NCBI GenBank assembly: GCA_030683155.1
Contig: JAUXMV010000107.1
Location: forward strand, 25,821-89,820
DNA: 64,000 bases
Source: Bacteroidales bacterium
GTDB taxonomy: Bacteria; Bacteroidota; Bacteroidia; Bacteroidales; F082
Direction of reading: 5' to 3'
This document shows, in pieces, positions 34,901 through 43,016 of this stretch. Both the position numbers and the translations under genes were made by a program. Every line of letters begins with the position of its first letter. Position 1 is the stretch's first letter. Under the pieces are notes generated by a model. It saw only the letters and a program-made list of their open reading frames with translations, made no database searches and had not been told where the DNA came from.

Positions 34901-35569
34901 CGGCTCATCAATGATGGCCGCCTGCACATTTCTGATGTTGCTTATATTGAGCAGTTCCAATTGTTCGGAAATGGTATGGCAAACATCCAGCAGGTCATCT
35001 GGTTTTTGCATACCCATTGCGATTGTACGCACGCGCTCCAGCGCAGCTTCAATTTCCAGTTCACGATTTTTTTGTTCCAGTTCAATAGTTCTGTTTTTTA
35101 CAGCTTCCAGCAGCCTCGCATTTTCTGCCTTTACTGCATCCACTGAAAAAGCCTCGCCTTCCGTGGCTTTCATATCGGGGTAGGAGCCATGTTGGTGCAG
35201 GGCAATCCAGCCCGTATCAGCCTTCTCCAGCAGAGATGACATTCGAAAAGGGCCATACAATGTCCATTCGCCTTCTATTTTTACGTAGAGATCAGTGAAT
35301 TCATTCACCATCATGTATTCGCCATAAGGGATCACCTCAATCTCGCGGTTGCGAATCTCCACTGACCCAAGCATCTGGTACATGATGCTATTGGTGTAAT
35401 CAATAATTTCCTTCTTGCTATTCCATATCTCCTCCTTTGTGCCTCCTATATTGCGATAATCCTCACGGATAAAAGTGGACCAGGTTTCTATATCACCTTT
35501 GAGATAGGTAGTCCAATAGGTATCAAGCCATTGAGCCAATTCCTTTTTTAGTTCTGCGGTTACATTCAT
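31934..35569 (-). CDS. multi-module histidine kinase with SnoaL-like head and four repeated sensor modules
   Basis: This 1211-residue protein has no signal peptide or membrane helix, so it is cytosolic. Residues 1-130 resemble a SnoaL/NTF2-like fold (WLDTYWTTYLKGDIETWSTF). Then come four modules of roughly 190 residues, starting near 175, 360, 545 and 735. Each is introduced by a charged helical linker of the type KAEAQAREAQIEVA(V/L)E and an RxxxMxM phrase, and each probably holds a GAF-like ligand-binding fold. The kinase core has its phosphoacceptor His near 967 (GIAHEIQNPLNF) and an ATPase domain (DNGNGIPEEI, GTGLGLSLSYDIVKAHGGE). The linkers at 33912-33955 and 34491-34534 are identical over 44 bp, a sign of recent module duplication. 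Confidence 0.9.
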   Translation of the reverse strand: MNVTAELKKELAQWLDTYWTTYLKGDIETWSTFIREDYRNIGGTKEEIWNSKKEIIDYTNSIMYQMLGSVEIRNREIEVIPYGEYMMVNEFTDLYVKIEGEWTLYGPFRMSSLLEKADTGWIALHQHGSYPDMKATEGEAFSVDAVKAENARLLEAVKNRTIELEQKNRELEIEAALERVRTIAMGMQKPDDLLDVCHTISEQLELLNISNIRNVQAAIIDEPKKIYANYQFFTAYAKGVFEETGYENNPASLAMVTEMQKSANSFFIGSIKGDELKKFREWRKDYNQFPDPILDNLTEVFYYFYSIGQGGLGLTTYRAINENELEIFKRFHLVFKLAYSRFMDIQKAEAQAREAQIEVAVERVRAQSMAMHHPDDLDKVNKEILTQLNSLQIQGLSGVTFYLVDQDGWVKAWDFSSPGNIRNQNSYTLQFNFKKYEMMGEPFKILQQTDLNYFVAYYPLEKLERAVFELEEINPAVADVFKEALAKGILTHQWTACARIADGLLGIDLVSPPSEDTKTIVLKIAGAFNQAYQRFLDLQKAEAQAREAQIEVALEKVRSRTMGMQKSDELADVANVLFQEMNDLVHNLWTCGFVLCEKDRTEDEWWLSLEDGFTRGFFLPNVNDYAHAHLYEGWLKNDDFRTVQLEDDQLLAHYNWLMEIPVAKSIFDDMEAAGMQRPEWQKLHAAYFSKGYLVIITREPCSEEAIFKRFAQVFDLTYTRFLDLQKAEAQARESQIELSLERIRAQVTGMQESTDLLDIVVTMRSEFVNLGHEAHYFWHMRWLPEKYEKAMTSGDGSRIGMVMTLPRHIHGDIQNVADWEKTKVPSLVLAMDAETAVDYVHKMITLGDFEIVDHNAPTLDDIRHIGGLTFVMARTTHGEIGFSLPGEVPNPSTSAVDALTRFASVFDLAYKRFEDLKTAEKDLIEIKAARQNAEEALLELKATQSQLIQSEKMASLGELTAGIAHEIQNPLNFVNNFSEVNMELLAELKEELEAGNLEDIKAIADDIAVNEEKILQHGKRADAIVKGMLQHSRNSNGVKEPSDINALADEYLRLSYHGLRAKDKSFNADFKTDFDASLPKINIIPQDIGRVLLNLINNAFYVVAERQRNLTALSNLSDLDSHYQPTVTVSTKNLGESIEISVKDNGNGIPEEIKKKIFQPFFTTKPTGEGTGLGLSLSYDIVKAHGGEIKAESLSGEGTTFVITLPNLNIR
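33912..33955 (-). repeat. identical 44-bp linker repeat, copy 1
   Basis: This segment inside the multi-module kinase encodes part of the AEAQAREAQIEVA linker. It is identical, base for base, to 34491-34534. The period is 579 bp, or 193 codons, equal to one sensor module. Confidence 0.85.
34491..34534 (-). repeat. identical 44-bp linker repeat, copy 2
   Basis: Second copy of the segment at 33912-33955. The flanking sensor modules are strongly diverged while the linkers are identical, which suggests gene conversion or very recent exchange at the linker. Confidence 0.85.
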
Positions 35570-35572
35570 CCG

Positions 35573-36616
35573 TTAATTGAATTTGATTGGAATTTGAATA
35601 ACAAACACACTTCCTTTCCCTTGCTCAGTCTCTACCTTAAGTTCACCGCCATGCGCTTTCACAATATCATAGCTTAAACTCAGACCTAATCCAGTGCCTT
35701 GACCAGTAGGTTTGGTAGTGAAAAAAGGCTGGAAGATTTTATCCAGTACTTTTTGTGGAATGCCGTTGCCGTTGTCTTTTACGGTGATTATGATTTTGTT
35801 GCCTTCTTTTTTTGTGCTTACTGAAACTGTTGGTTCGTAATTCTCTATTCCCGAATTTTTCTTTTCATCCACAACATAGAAGGCATTGGTAATTAAATTC
35901 AAAATCACTCTTCCAATATCCTGCGGAATGATGTGGATAATACCAATGCTATTATCGAAATCAGTTTTCAGTTCGGCATTGAAAGATTTGTCTTTTGCCC
36001 GCAATCCATGATAAGCCAGCCTTAAATACTCATCAGCCAATGCATTGATATCAGTTGGTTCTTTAACTCCGGCGCTGCTTCTGCTGTGTTGCAGCATTCC
36101 TTTTACAATGGTATCGGCGCGTTTGCCGTGATGAAGAATCTTTTCAAGGTTACTTTTTATGTCATTTGCAAGGGCCTTTGCCTCCTCTAAATCTTCTTTT
36201 TCAATTTCTTCCCACATTTCATCAATCATTTCATAACTTACCTCTGAAAAATTATTCACGAAGTTCAATGGGTTCTGTATTTCGTGGGCAATACCGGCGG
36301 TGAGTTCTCCTAGGCTTGCCATTTTTTCGGATTGGATGAGTTGAGCCTGCGCTGCTTTTAACTCCTCCAATGATTTTTTTAATGCTGCATTGGTTTCTTC
36401 AATGGCTTTTCGTTTCTGTTCCAGCTCTTCAATGGTTTCTTCTAATAAAATGGCGGTGGTGCGTTTTACTTTTTCGGTACGGTCGAGCTTGAATTCAACA
36501 ATGGTGATTTTCTTATCTGCTTCTTTCAGATAAGCCATGAGTTTAGCTTTTTCATCATCCGAAAGTCCGGAATGATTTTGCAGGATTTCTATGATATTTT
36601 GCAGGTTTTGCTCCAT
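35573..36616 (-). CDS. soluble histidine kinase without sensor domain
   Basis: A 347-residue cytosolic kinase. Residues 1-95 are a charged helical coiled coil rather than a sensory fold. The HisKA domain has phosphoacceptor His111 (GIAHEIQNPLNF), and the ATPase domain carries N box NLITNAFYV and G boxes DNGNGIPQKV and GTGLGLSLSYDIVKAHGGE. The catalytic half is nearly identical to that of the multi-module kinase encoded 3 bp downstream, so the two arose by duplication and probably address the same receivers. Lacking a sensor, it is likely to be controlled by a partner protein, and the three FIST proteins just upstream (nearest gap 15 bp) are the obvious candidates. Confidence 0.92.
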   Translation of the reverse strand: MEQNLQNIIEILQNHSGLSDDEKAKLMAYLKEADKKITIVEFKLDRTEKVKRTTAILLEETIEELEQKRKAIEETNAALKKSLEELKAAQAQLIQSEKMASLGELTAGIAHEIQNPLNFVNNFSEVSYEMIDEMWEEIEKEDLEEAKALANDIKSNLEKILHHGKRADTIVKGMLQHSRSSAGVKEPTDINALADEYLRLAYHGLRAKDKSFNAELKTDFDNSIGIIHIIPQDIGRVILNLITNAFYVVDEKKNSGIENYEPTVSVSTKKEGNKIIITVKDNGNGIPQKVLDKIFQPFFTTKPTGQGTGLGLSLSYDIVKAHGGELKVETEQGKGSVFVIQIPIKFN

Positions 36617-36631
36617 GACAAGGTTTAAACT

Positions 36632-37771
36632 TTATTTTTCTTTTAGGGCTATACAACAAGTTGTTAGGTTGTGCATTTCCAGATTTCCGCCGGTGGCCCT
36701 TGCCAGTTCGGCGTTTGAAAACATGCCGGCCATGGGTACGTTCCAGATTTTTTTCAGGCCCTCAATTTCCATGTTCATCATGGGGCCAAATGCAAGGATT
36801 CGGCCTGCACAACTGAACACGATCAAAGCATCCGCTTCGGGCATTTCTTTTTCTTTCAGTTCTTCAATGCCTTTGATGACTTTTTCCATCACATCAAAAT
36901 CGGGCGGAATGGAAAACCGTAATTTGGAACCCTGTGGCACTGAGCCGCTGCAGTAAAACGACCGGTCGCTCCAATCCACCACCAGTCCGGGGCGCATGAC
37001 CGGATCTCCTTTTTCACGTTGCAACTGTAAGGGCAAATTTGCTGCAATTTCAAGCGTAAGCCCCTGATTTTCATGTGTTACATTTTCAATTCCCCCATAT
37101 TTTGCTGTAAGATCCAATACAGGAATATCATCCACCGTAAACACATGGTTGCCTTCACTTTTTGTCACTGTTTTTTCAGTGCCAATTGCTTTCCATCCGC
37201 AGGTAGCTTTTCCCTTGATGAGGATTTTGTTTTCATCCAGTGCAAGGGCAACAATTCCCCGCTTGCTTTCCATCCCGTTTGTAAAAACGAATTGTTCAGT
37301 GAATGTATAGTCATCTGAAGCCATACCGCCATATACATTCACCTCCTTGCCGGCAACGTCTTCAAACCCGAAAAGTAATTGCTCCGCATCAGTTTCCATG
37401 TGAGAACCTGAAATGAGAAAGGCAGGAGTTGAGAACAATGCTTTGGCTTTTTGTGCAATTCCAGAGGCCGTTTCCCGGTAATTCTTTTCAGGAAATTCCT
37501 CCAGATAGATATGAAAATGATCCCTTTTCATATCCAGAAGTAACACGACTGCCGTTCCTTTTTCCGTGATCTCGTCAATGAATTCACCGCTTGTGGTAGC
37601 GCCAAATATAGCAATGCCGCTTTCATCCAAAATATTGCAAATGGATTTTCTATCTTGAGAAATAGATAAAAAGACGATGGCCAGTGTGGGAATAAACCCA
37701 TCTTCCATGCTGTTTTCAAATGCGGTTTTAATTTCTTCCGTTGATTTGCCTTTAATTGATTTTGCTTTCAT
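36632..37771 (-). CDS. FIST domain protein (paralog 1)
   Basis: This 379-residue cytosolic protein has FIST_N (about 25-220, with IFGATTSGEF and VYGGMASDD) and FIST_C (about 225-365, with FSCAGR near residue 320 and MHNLTTCC near 366-373) domains. FIST domains bind small molecules; NosP-type members bind heme and sense nitric oxide while regulating a co-encoded kinase. Nothing here proves heme binding. It shares the opening MKAKSIKGKSTEEIKTA and the ending ALKEK with the next two genes, showing tandem duplication, but the middles have diverged. The FIST_C His is present as His367. Confidence 0.9.
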   Translation of the reverse strand: MKAKSIKGKSTEEIKTAFENSMEDGFIPTLAIVFLSISQDRKSICNILDESGIAIFGATTSGEFIDEITEKGTAVVLLLDMKRDHFHIYLEEFPEKNYRETASGIAQKAKALFSTPAFLISGSHMETDAEQLLFGFEDVAGKEVNVYGGMASDDYTFTEQFVFTNGMESKRGIVALALDENKILIKGKATCGWKAIGTEKTVTKSEGNHVFTVDDIPVLDLTAKYGGIENVTHENQGLTLEIAANLPLQLQREKGDPVMRPGLVVDWSDRSFYCSGSVPQGSKLRFSIPPDFDVMEKVIKGIEELKEKEMPEADALIVFSCAGRILAFGPMMNMEIEGLKKIWNVPMAGMFSNAELARATGGNLEMHNLTTCCIALKEK

Positions 37772-37785
37772 TTTTTTCCTTTTTT

Positions 37786-38934
37786 TTATTTTTCCTTTAA
37801 TGCCACCACGCAGCAGGTGTTGTTGTGGTATTCATTTTGTCCCCTTTTCGATTTTCCATACTCTCCATAGGTAAAAAACCCAATAAGTGGTGCCTTCCAA
37901 ACTTCGTTTACTCGTTCGATTTCTTCACTGGTCATTGCACCGAATGATTTATACCTGCTGATGCAGGAAAACATAATGACTGCATCAGCATCCTGAAGTT
38001 GTTCATTTTTTACTTCATTACACTCTTCAACAACGGTTTCTATCACATCAAAGTCGGGCGGCAACGAAAAGCGAATTTTTGAGCCTTGCGGAATGTTACC
38101 TGCACATACCAGTGATCGATCTTCGGTATTACCCATCATGGCGGTTCTCATCACCGCAGGTGCATTTTCTCTTTCCAGTTGCAGCGGATAATATGTAAAA
38201 AGATCTATATTGAAAACAGTGTTGTTGAAAAGTTGATCATCCAGGCTGATACCCAGGTATTTCATAACCATATCCAGTGCGGGTTTATCATCGATGGTAT
38301 AGACGATATTTCCGGTACTTTTGGTGATGATTTTGGTGGTGCCGATGGCTTTCCACCCACAAGTGGCAACCCCTGATATATCTATTTTGTCCTCGTCAAT
38401 AATCAGGCCCACCAAACCGGTGATGCTGTTTTTGCCATGTGTGAATGCCTTTGGACCGGTAAATGACAGGTCATCGCCCGCCATACCTCCAAAAATGGTT
38501 GCTCCGCCTCCGAATCCTTCTTCAATGCCTTTGATTACCTCTTCGCCATCCATTTCTTTGCTCCATCCCGATGTAATTATAAATGCTGCATTCGCGAAGG
38601 TATTTTTTCCATCTTCACCAAGCTGTTTTGCAATTTCAAATGCATAACGGTCATTGGTCTCCAGAAACAGGATTTTGAAACAGGATGGATGCATATCGAG
38701 CAGCATGATCACAATGCTCTCTTGCTCTATCTCACTGCTGATAAATTCACCGGAAGATGTAGCTCCGAAAATCTGAATTCCTTCATCATTCAATAAATCA
38801 CACACAGCTTCGATATCCAGTTTGAATGACATAAATACGACGGCCAGCGTTGGTTTAAACCCATCGGCTAAACTATGCTGCAAAGCCGTTTTAATTTCTT
38901 CAGTGGATTTCCCTTTGATTGATTTTGCTTTCAT
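37786..38934 (-). CDS. FIST domain protein (paralog 2)
   Basis: This 382-residue cytosolic FIST_N plus FIST_C protein opens identically to its neighbours (MKAKSIKGKSTEEIKTA). Marks are IFGATSSGEF, IFGGMAGDD, GVATCGWKAIGTTK, VIMFSCISR and the C-terminal YHNNTCC with His370. It lies 14 bp upstream of paralog 1 and 9 bp downstream of paralog 3 and is surely co-transcribed with both. As with the others, the natural ligand is unknown; diverged binding-region sequence between paralogs suggests different ligands or different kinase partners. Confidence 0.9.
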   Translation of the reverse strand: MKAKSIKGKSTEEIKTALQHSLADGFKPTLAVVFMSFKLDIEAVCDLLNDEGIQIFGATSSGEFISSEIEQESIVIMLLDMHPSCFKILFLETNDRYAFEIAKQLGEDGKNTFANAAFIITSGWSKEMDGEEVIKGIEEGFGGGATIFGGMAGDDLSFTGPKAFTHGKNSITGLVGLIIDEDKIDISGVATCGWKAIGTTKIITKSTGNIVYTIDDKPALDMVMKYLGISLDDQLFNNTVFNIDLFTYYPLQLERENAPAVMRTAMMGNTEDRSLVCAGNIPQGSKIRFSLPPDFDVIETVVEECNEVKNEQLQDADAVIMFSCISRYKSFGAMTSEEIERVNEVWKAPLIGFFTYGEYGKSKRGQNEYHNNTCCVVALKEK

Positions 38935-38943
38935 AACTATCGC

Positions 38944-40083
38944 TTATTTCTCTTTCAAAGCTACCCAGCTTACTGTTGTTCCCTGAAATTCACAGCGGCC
39001 TTCATCCAATTTTCCAAATTCCCCCAAGGAGAAATAGCCTATCATGGGTTTGCCCCAGGTGGATGCCAGCCCTTCTATTTCTGTAGAAATCAAAGGACCG
39101 AAAGTCCCTAATCTTCCTACACATGAAAAAACCATCAATACATCGGCATCCGGCATCTCCTTTTCTTTACTGATTCTGGTACTGTCAACCACTTTGTCGA
39201 TCACATCAAAATCCGGAGGAAGGGAAAAACGGAATTGATCCCCCTCATTTACACCACCTGCAATCATGACGGATTGATCGGCAGGATTAAAAAACAGCGC
39301 AGGCCTCATAATAGCATTTCCTGATGCCCGCCCAAACTGTAATGGATAGCCCAGGTCTGTTGGAATAAATCCACTTCCTTCTGAATTGACCCTTACTATA
39401 TCATTCCCTAAGAATCTTTGAATGACATGCATCGCCGGTTCATTGTCAATGGTGAAAGCCCAGGAATCTTCACATTTTGTGATTTTTTTGCTTGTTCCTA
39501 CCGGCTTCCAGCCTGATACAGCCATACCGCTTATCGCAACCTTGTCCTGATCAAGGATGAGTGCAAGTAAACCACCTGTACTTAATACTTCCTGGGTAAA
39601 AATGACCCCTGAAAAGTCAGTTGGATCACCGGTAACACCACCCGCGATCATGATATCTTGGCCTGCCGCATCTGTCAATCCTCTGATAAGTTCATCGTTG
39701 GAAACTCTGAAATCCAATGGTGCAATGATGAAGCCGGGATTTGTAAATGCGTCCTTTCCTGCTAAACCTGTTTTGTACCCTGCTTCATAGGCAGACGATC
39801 CCTTGTAATCGTTCAATACTATTTTGAAATTCTCTGGTTTGATATCCATGAGCAGGACTACGATATCACCCGGGTTGATTCCTTGTTCAGTAAATTTTTG
39901 AGGTGCTGTGATCCCGAAAATGGCAATACCTTGTTTCCCGAAAATTGAACGGAGCTGGTCAGCATCATCCATGTTGCTTATCATGATGATGGCAAGGGTT
40001 GGTTTGAATCCGTCACTTATACTTTCATCCAATGCTTTTTGTATTTCTGAAGGTGTTTTACCTTTGATTGATTTTGCTTTCAT
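38944..40083 (-). CDS. FIST domain protein (paralog 3, lacks the C-terminal His-Asn)
   Basis: This 379-residue cytosolic FIST protein is the first gene of the signalling operon. It retains the family layout (IFGITAPQKF, IAGGVTGDPTDF, SGMAVSGWKPVGTS, VLMVFSCVGR) and the shared start MKAKSIKG and end ALKEK. It is the most diverged of the three. In the C-terminal motif where paralogs 1 and 2 read HN (His367 and His370), this protein reads QG (Gln367, Gly368), and the following CC pair is replaced by SW. It also has GITAPQKF where the others have GAT(T/S)SGEF. It may bind another ligand or act as a non-binding subunit. Confidence 0.88.
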   Translation of the reverse strand: MKAKSIKGKTPSEIQKALDESISDGFKPTLAIIMISNMDDADQLRSIFGKQGIAIFGITAPQKFTEQGINPGDIVVLLMDIKPENFKIVLNDYKGSSAYEAGYKTGLAGKDAFTNPGFIIAPLDFRVSNDELIRGLTDAAGQDIMIAGGVTGDPTDFSGVIFTQEVLSTGGLLALILDQDKVAISGMAVSGWKPVGTSKKITKCEDSWAFTIDNEPAMHVIQRFLGNDIVRVNSEGSGFIPTDLGYPLQFGRASGNAIMRPALFFNPADQSVMIAGGVNEGDQFRFSLPPDFDVIDKVVDSTRISKEKEMPDADVLMVFSCVGRLGTFGPLISTEIEGLASTWGKPMIGYFSLGEFGKLDEGRCEFQGTTVSWVALKEK

Positions 40084-40190
40084 TTTTTAAAAATGTAATA
40101 CCGTACAACAATACTTAAATGCTTGTTTGCTTTGATGTAAGTGCATATGCATTTTAAAATTTACTTAAGAATTTGTTTGTTATGAAGACT

Positions 40191-41597
40191 TTACTCTGAA
40201 GTGGCAATTAATTCTACCGGTTTAAGTTTTCCTGCGGTTTCATCCAACCTTGTTTGATTCAGATCAAGCACCGCCACACGATTTGAATGCTTGTTAAACC
40301 GGAGAAACTGTATGGCAATAAGCATGAAGGCTGCAAAAACAGCAAATGTCATCACTACATATTCCCAAGCCAAAAATGATTTTAAAGGCCCAAGCAAAGC
40401 CGCGCCAGATGCGAGACCTAGATTGGAAATGGCCATGTATAAGGTAAACTGTGTTGCGGAAATCCTTTTCCAGCAAAGCTGCATGGCTGAGGCAAACACA
40501 GCGATGGTTGTAAACACGATAAGGGTATAAAGCATGCCAATGAAGCCAATAAAGATATACTGGTTGTCCCAATAATCTCTGAGAAAGAACGCGGACACTA
40601 CCAATAAGATAAGTAAAATCAGATAAATGCTCATCATCCTTACTTTGCCAAAAAAATCAATGAGGGCACCGGCTACAAACATGCCCAAAATGCCTGAAAC
40701 CAACTGTATCACAGCAAAAGTCTGAGAATAATCACCATCAGTCCACCCCAATTCCTGTACGGTAAAAACAGGCAGCATGGCATTTATCAATCCCCTGCCG
40801 ATTGAAAAACTAAATGCAGCAACCCCCATAATGAGGCTGACAGGTAATATAAACACCCTCGCCAGGCTTGTAAACAGTTCTTTGAAGCTTTGAACCTGTA
40901 TGCTCGCAGCAACTTCTGATACCTTTCCTTTGGTCCATGGCAACCTTTTTTCACCTGCTCTTTCTCTAAAAAAGAGAGGGAAGAAAAGAATCAGAAACAC
41001 AAACAAAGAAAAAAAGACTATTGCATGAAAAAAACTGTAAGCGTTGATAATAGAGATACCTATTGCAACTGAGGCTGAAATTCCTATGGTTTTTGAACCC
41101 CACATCAGCCCATTGGCCCTTGCCTGCTCCTTCTCCGGAAGTATATCAATGGCCAGACCATCAACAGCAATATCCTGAAAAACTGCAAACAAGCCTACAA
41201 AGAAGCTAAAAAGTTTGAGCATAAACATATTATTCAGCGGATCGGCAATGAAAGCCATCGACAAAAAGCTGATAGCCAACCCCAGTTGTCCAAACAATAT
41301 CCAGGGTCGCCTGCGGCCCATTGCAAGGAAAGTAAACCTGTCCATTATTGGTGCTGCCAGAATTTTAAAGCTCCAGGGTAAGATGCCAATGGCAACAAAA
41401 GCGCCTATTTCGACGGCACTTTTCCCGTTCATAGCAAGCCATGCAGGTATTCCAAAAATCAATAAGCCTTCGGGTAAGCCTTGTGCAAAATATAGAAATG
41501 AAAATGATAAATAGCGCAAAGGGGCATTTTCTGAGAGTGAAGGAAACTTTCCTTCTGCAGTTCGTTTAAAGGGATTGTAAGTGTCAGGTTTTTTCAT
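40191..41597 (-). CDS. MFS transporter, AmpG/PAT-like
   Basis: This 468-residue inner-membrane protein has twelve predicted helices. The first is preceded by LRYLSFSFLYFAQGLPEGLL, and the loop-2 region reads APIMDRFTFLAMGRRRPWI, a major-facilitator signature with features of the AmpG and acetyl-CoA transporter group. An internal FQDIAVDGLAIDILPEKEQARANG segment is also typical of that group. AmpG imports anhydromuropeptides from peptidoglycan turnover; the substrate of this member is unproven. It ends 107 bp before the FIST operon start, so it may or may not share its transcript. Confidence 0.82.
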   Translation of the reverse strand: MKKPDTYNPFKRTAEGKFPSLSENAPLRYLSFSFLYFAQGLPEGLLIFGIPAWLAMNGKSAVEIGAFVAIGILPWSFKILAAPIMDRFTFLAMGRRRPWILFGQLGLAISFLSMAFIADPLNNMFMLKLFSFFVGLFAVFQDIAVDGLAIDILPEKEQARANGLMWGSKTIGISASVAIGISIINAYSFFHAIVFFSLFVFLILFFPLFFRERAGEKRLPWTKGKVSEVAASIQVQSFKELFTSLARVFILPVSLIMGVAAFSFSIGRGLINAMLPVFTVQELGWTDGDYSQTFAVIQLVSGILGMFVAGALIDFFGKVRMMSIYLILLILLVVSAFFLRDYWDNQYIFIGFIGMLYTLIVFTTIAVFASAMQLCWKRISATQFTLYMAISNLGLASGAALLGPLKSFLAWEYVVMTFAVFAAFMLIAIQFLRFNKHSNRVAVLDLNQTRLDETAGKLKPVELIATSE

Positions 41598-41685
41598 GAG
41601 TATTGGGAGGTTTATAAAGTATTCATTGATATTGAATTACATCATTTGTTGATTTCCATTTGAAATGAAAATTTGCTTAACAGCT

Positions 41686-42993
41686 CTATGCAACCGGAGG
41701 CACAAGATATCGCTGTTTCTTTCCATAAGTCAGGCTTCTCCAAATCCATTCTGCCGGGCCGTAAAGGAAATATTTCAGGTAAATAGGACTGAAAATCAAT
41801 TGAAAAAACCAAAGACCAGCGACGATGTAATACAGTTCATAGCGTTCAAGCCTGCCATACAACGAAAAGCCATCACCATAAAAAATGATTGAAGTGACAA
41901 TGCTGTGCATCAGGTAATTCGTCAAAGCCAATTTGCCAACTGCTGCAAGTGATTTTTGCAGAAAGCGTAAAATACCCGATTTGATAAAAAGCATAAACAA
42001 ACCAACATGGCCCATCGTGGTGAAGATGCGACCAATTTGGTAGGTTTGATCCGCTTTCAGGATGGTTAATGCAGCAAAACTATCCTGAAGTAGCATTCTT
42101 GTTTCATAATAATTGATAAGTAATCCCACCGGATAACCTATTAGAAGAAGAATCAGGTAAAATCTGTTTGAACGCTCGCCATGAAAAATACGGAGTTTAT
42201 AAAAGGCCATTCCGATCAGCATAAAACTTAATATATCCCAAACCCAAAGCCGGTATGGTAACCATGTTTGCATAAACTGGTTGCCTTTGACTTTTTCGAA
42301 TAAAACAGTAAAATAACTTTGGTGCATTTTTCCGATCAGTTCATCTACCTCTTCCTGCGTGTGCTTGGTCGTAAACTTATCCCACTGTTTAACCTTTTCC
42401 TCCTGTACTTTCGTTAATTCAACGCCCTGATCTTTGTTTAACTGAATGTCAGTAACTTCCTTTTGTAAGTTGATTTTGCTATGGTAATCTGTTACATCCC
42501 ACAAAATCCCAATTGAAATAAGAATCCCTGCCACCAAAAACAGCTTTTTTACACTGGCATTTCTGAACGGAAACAGCATCAATCCGAAAATGGCATAAGG
42601 GTATAGAATGTCGCCATGCCAAAGCAGCACATAAACATTGACAATTCCAAAGAGCAAAAGCCATAAGGTTCTTCGGTAGTAGATGTCAGCTGTGGTTATT
42701 CCGGCTCCACTTTTTTCGAGCCTGCTGGTAAGCAAGATTACGCCGGCACCAAAAAGCAAAGTAAACAACCCACGCATTGTTCCCTCGAAAAGCATGTTGT
42801 TCACAATCCATACTTTAAGGTTAAGGCCATCGGCACCACCTGCTATTGTTGGGTCGGAATATGCAAAGGGAAGCCCCATGCCGTTGATGTTCATCAGCAG
42901 AATTCCGAGCAAAGCGATTCCTCTGATAACATCGAGCGAGTCAATGCGTTCTGATGGGATCAGTGGCGTAAAATTGATGTTGGTTTGATTCAT
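41686..42993 (-). CDS. DUF418 family membrane protein (YeiB-like)
   Basis: This 435-residue polytopic membrane protein has the N-terminal RIDSLDVIRGIALLGILLMN phrase and about ten helices. The C-terminal DUF418 region contains VGKLALTNYLMHSI and the closing YLKYFLYGPAEWIWRSLTYG, all standard for this family. An unusual charged cytosolic or periplasmic loop of about 70 residues (around 190-260) separates the halves. The family relates to membrane acyltransferase-like proteins, but no function is settled. It ends 88 bp upstream of the transporter gene and starts 23 bp downstream of the YfcC-type gene. Confidence 0.88.
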   Translation of the reverse strand: MNQTNINFTPLIPSERIDSLDVIRGIALLGILLMNINGMGLPFAYSDPTIAGGADGLNLKVWIVNNMLFEGTMRGLFTLLFGAGVILLTSRLEKSGAGITTADIYYRRTLWLLLFGIVNVYVLLWHGDILYPYAIFGLMLFPFRNASVKKLFLVAGILISIGILWDVTDYHSKINLQKEVTDIQLNKDQGVELTKVQEEKVKQWDKFTTKHTQEEVDELIGKMHQSYFTVLFEKVKGNQFMQTWLPYRLWVWDILSFMLIGMAFYKLRIFHGERSNRFYLILLLIGYPVGLLINYYETRMLLQDSFAALTILKADQTYQIGRIFTTMGHVGLFMLFIKSGILRFLQKSLAAVGKLALTNYLMHSIVTSIIFYGDGFSLYGRLERYELYYIVAGLWFFQLIFSPIYLKYFLYGPAEWIWRSLTYGKKQRYLVPPVA

Positions 42994-43016
42994 TTTTAAT
43001 TTTTTAGTATAAATGC

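Noticed and set aside
40142..40151. TGCATATGCA palindrome upstream of the FIST operon as an operator
   Set aside because: A lone 10-bp palindrome in AT-rich DNA is expected by chance; no second copy was found nearby.
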